A stretch of DNA of 6,295 nucleotides from an uncultured Pirellula sp. (GTDB lineage: Bacteria; Planctomycetota; Planctomycetia; Pirellulales; Pirellulaceae). A program made the position numbers and the translations under genes. The stretch covers positions 1 through 6,295 of the forward strand of contig CAILTZ010000899.1 in assembly GCA_903837255.1 (NCBI GenBank), in the 5' to 3' direction. Shown here piece after piece: positions 5,598-6,295 of this stretch (position 1 is its first letter; every line of letters begins with the position of its first letter). Below the pieces are notes generated by a model that did no database searches, was not told the DNA's origin, and was given only the letters and a program-made list of their open reading frames with translations.

Positions 5598-5873
5598 TCA
5601 AGACCCCTTCTGGTCAGGGCAGCGAAAGCGATTCACCTCCACTGCACGAAGAGCCATGTGCTTGGTCTTCCGACCTGTTGTGCGGGCGCGCCAAAGTCGA
5701 AACGACGATGGTTTCATTTCAGCTCGCATGAGCTTGATCACGTCGCCCGGCGTCAGCCCAAACTGAGCTTGAATGGCATCGAATGCAGTTCGATCCTCCC
5801 AGGCCATTTGGATGATTCGATCGACATCTGCGGTTGTCAGTGGCATGGTCTTACACTCGAAGGATTTGATCAT
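5598..5873 (-). CDS. DUF2805/TIGR03643 family small protein
   Basis: A 91-residue protein whose core strongly resembles the TIGR03643/DUF2805 family: V-D-R-I-I-Q-M-A-W-E-D-R-T-A-F-D-A-I at 17-34, Q-F-G-L-T-P-G-D-V-I-K-L-M-R at 37-50, then M-K-P-S-S-F-R-L-W-R at 53-62 and G-R-K-T-K-H at 67-72. The helical, basic make-up suggests a helix-turn-helix-like nucleic-acid binder, but the function is not established. From memory, family members are often found next to cryptochrome/photolyase-family genes; none is visible here. The start is uncertain: ATG at 5873 or the in-frame ATG at 5846 (M-P-L-T-T-A-D). Neither has a clear ribosome binding site, and the shorter form fits the family length equally well. 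Confidence 0.85.
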   Translation of the reverse strand: MIKSFECKTMPLTTADVDRIIQMAWEDRTAFDAIQAQFGLTPGDVIKLMRAEMKPSSFRLWRARTTGRKTKHMALRAVEVNRFRCPDQKGS

Positions 5874-5985
5874 CAGCGATGACCCAGGTCTGATTTGCTG
5901 CAGCAGAAAGTGTGCTTGATGGTACCAGATTTAAAGTGTATTGATTTCCCGTGAATGAGCAATTGCATCCCTAGCTCTGCATTTG

Positions 5986-6294
5986 TCATTTCGCCCCCAA
6001 GATTCTGAATTTTACTGGTAGGCCATAGATATACCCAAAGCCTTCATGTCCTTCGTAGTAGGCAATCTCCGACTTGGTCGAAAAGACGAGACAATCGGTC
6101 ATCGAGCCGCAACAGTGCTTTAGGAGTTCGTAAAATTCGCCTACCGTCCCGTCCTCAATGGTGTGGCTACAACTAACGATATAGCCATCTCCCTGGACGC
6201 CAGCGCTGCGCAAAATGGCTGCGATGTGATCGACATCGCGGTATGTAGAGGGAACCTTATACAGCACACTTGAATCGATATGCCTGGCATCATG
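5986..6294 (-). CDS. Hypothetical protein, 5' partial
   Basis: I do not recognise this protein. The frame is open through the right edge (the first residues seen read H-D-A-R-H-I-D-S-S-V-L-Y), so the gene probably starts outside the window. An internal GTG at 6267 would give a 93-residue product but has no ribosome binding site. The sequence is of mixed composition without membrane segments. It has five Cys, including a C-C-G pair, a D-G-T-V-G-E-F-Y-E-L-L-K stretch that looks like the start of a helix, and an aromatic Y-Y-E-G-H-E-G-F-G-Y-I-Y-G stretch near the C-terminus. It looks like a compact soluble domain. The 112 bases between it and the DUF2805 gene hold nothing I can identify. Confidence 0.55.
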   Translation of the reverse strand, partial: HDARHIDSSVLYKVPSTYRDVDHIAAILRSAGVQGDGYIVSCSHTIEDGTVGEFYELLKHCCGSMTDCLVFSTKSEIAYYEGHEGFGYIYGLPVKFRILGAK

Positions 6295-6295
6295 A

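Noticed and set aside
5305..5601. Minus-strand open frame of 98 codons.
   Set aside because: It overlaps the better-supported small membrane protein on the plus strand and passes through the palindrome; no protein-like features.

Overview
The window looks like chromosomal DNA from a planctomycete, probably of the Pirellulales/Rhodopirellula type. This is inferred from three things: a CRTAC1/ASPIC-UnbV protein, a transposase of the planctomycete 'MSRKTRG...' HUH type, and multiple copies of a CGGGGACTGTCCCC repeat. No rRNA or tRNA is present to confirm it. I see no tRNA, rRNA or CRISPR array.

Left part (2-2886, + strand): three tightly packed genes form an obvious operon, with gaps of 3 and 2 bases. 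They are the C-terminal part of an FG-GAP/ASPIC-UnbV protein (E4/UnbV-like), a polytopic membrane protein of the UnbU/RnfD-like type (E5-like), and a protein made of two tandem hotdog domains resembling the enediyne thioesterase E10. In actinomycete enediyne clusters these families surround the iterative polyketide synthase PKSE (cassette E3/E4/E5/E/E10). Here E10 follows E5 directly, so a PKSE, if there is one, must lie outside the window, most likely upstream.

Middle part (2890-4876): a REP/RAYT-type mobile unit. Three copies of a palindromic repeat start 3 bases after the operon stop codon. About 400 bases of apparently non-coding DNA follow, then a leftward Y1/HUH transposase gene, then a fourth, decayed repeat copy.

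Right part (4877-6295): a fasciclin (FAS1) gene whose 5' end is missing starts right at the right edge of the mobile unit and is probably a remnant. A strong inverted repeat follows it. Next come a small two-helix membrane protein (+), a convergent DUF2805/TIGR03643-type small protein (-), and an unrecognised leftward gene that runs off the right edge. These look like ordinary, unlinked chromosomal genes.
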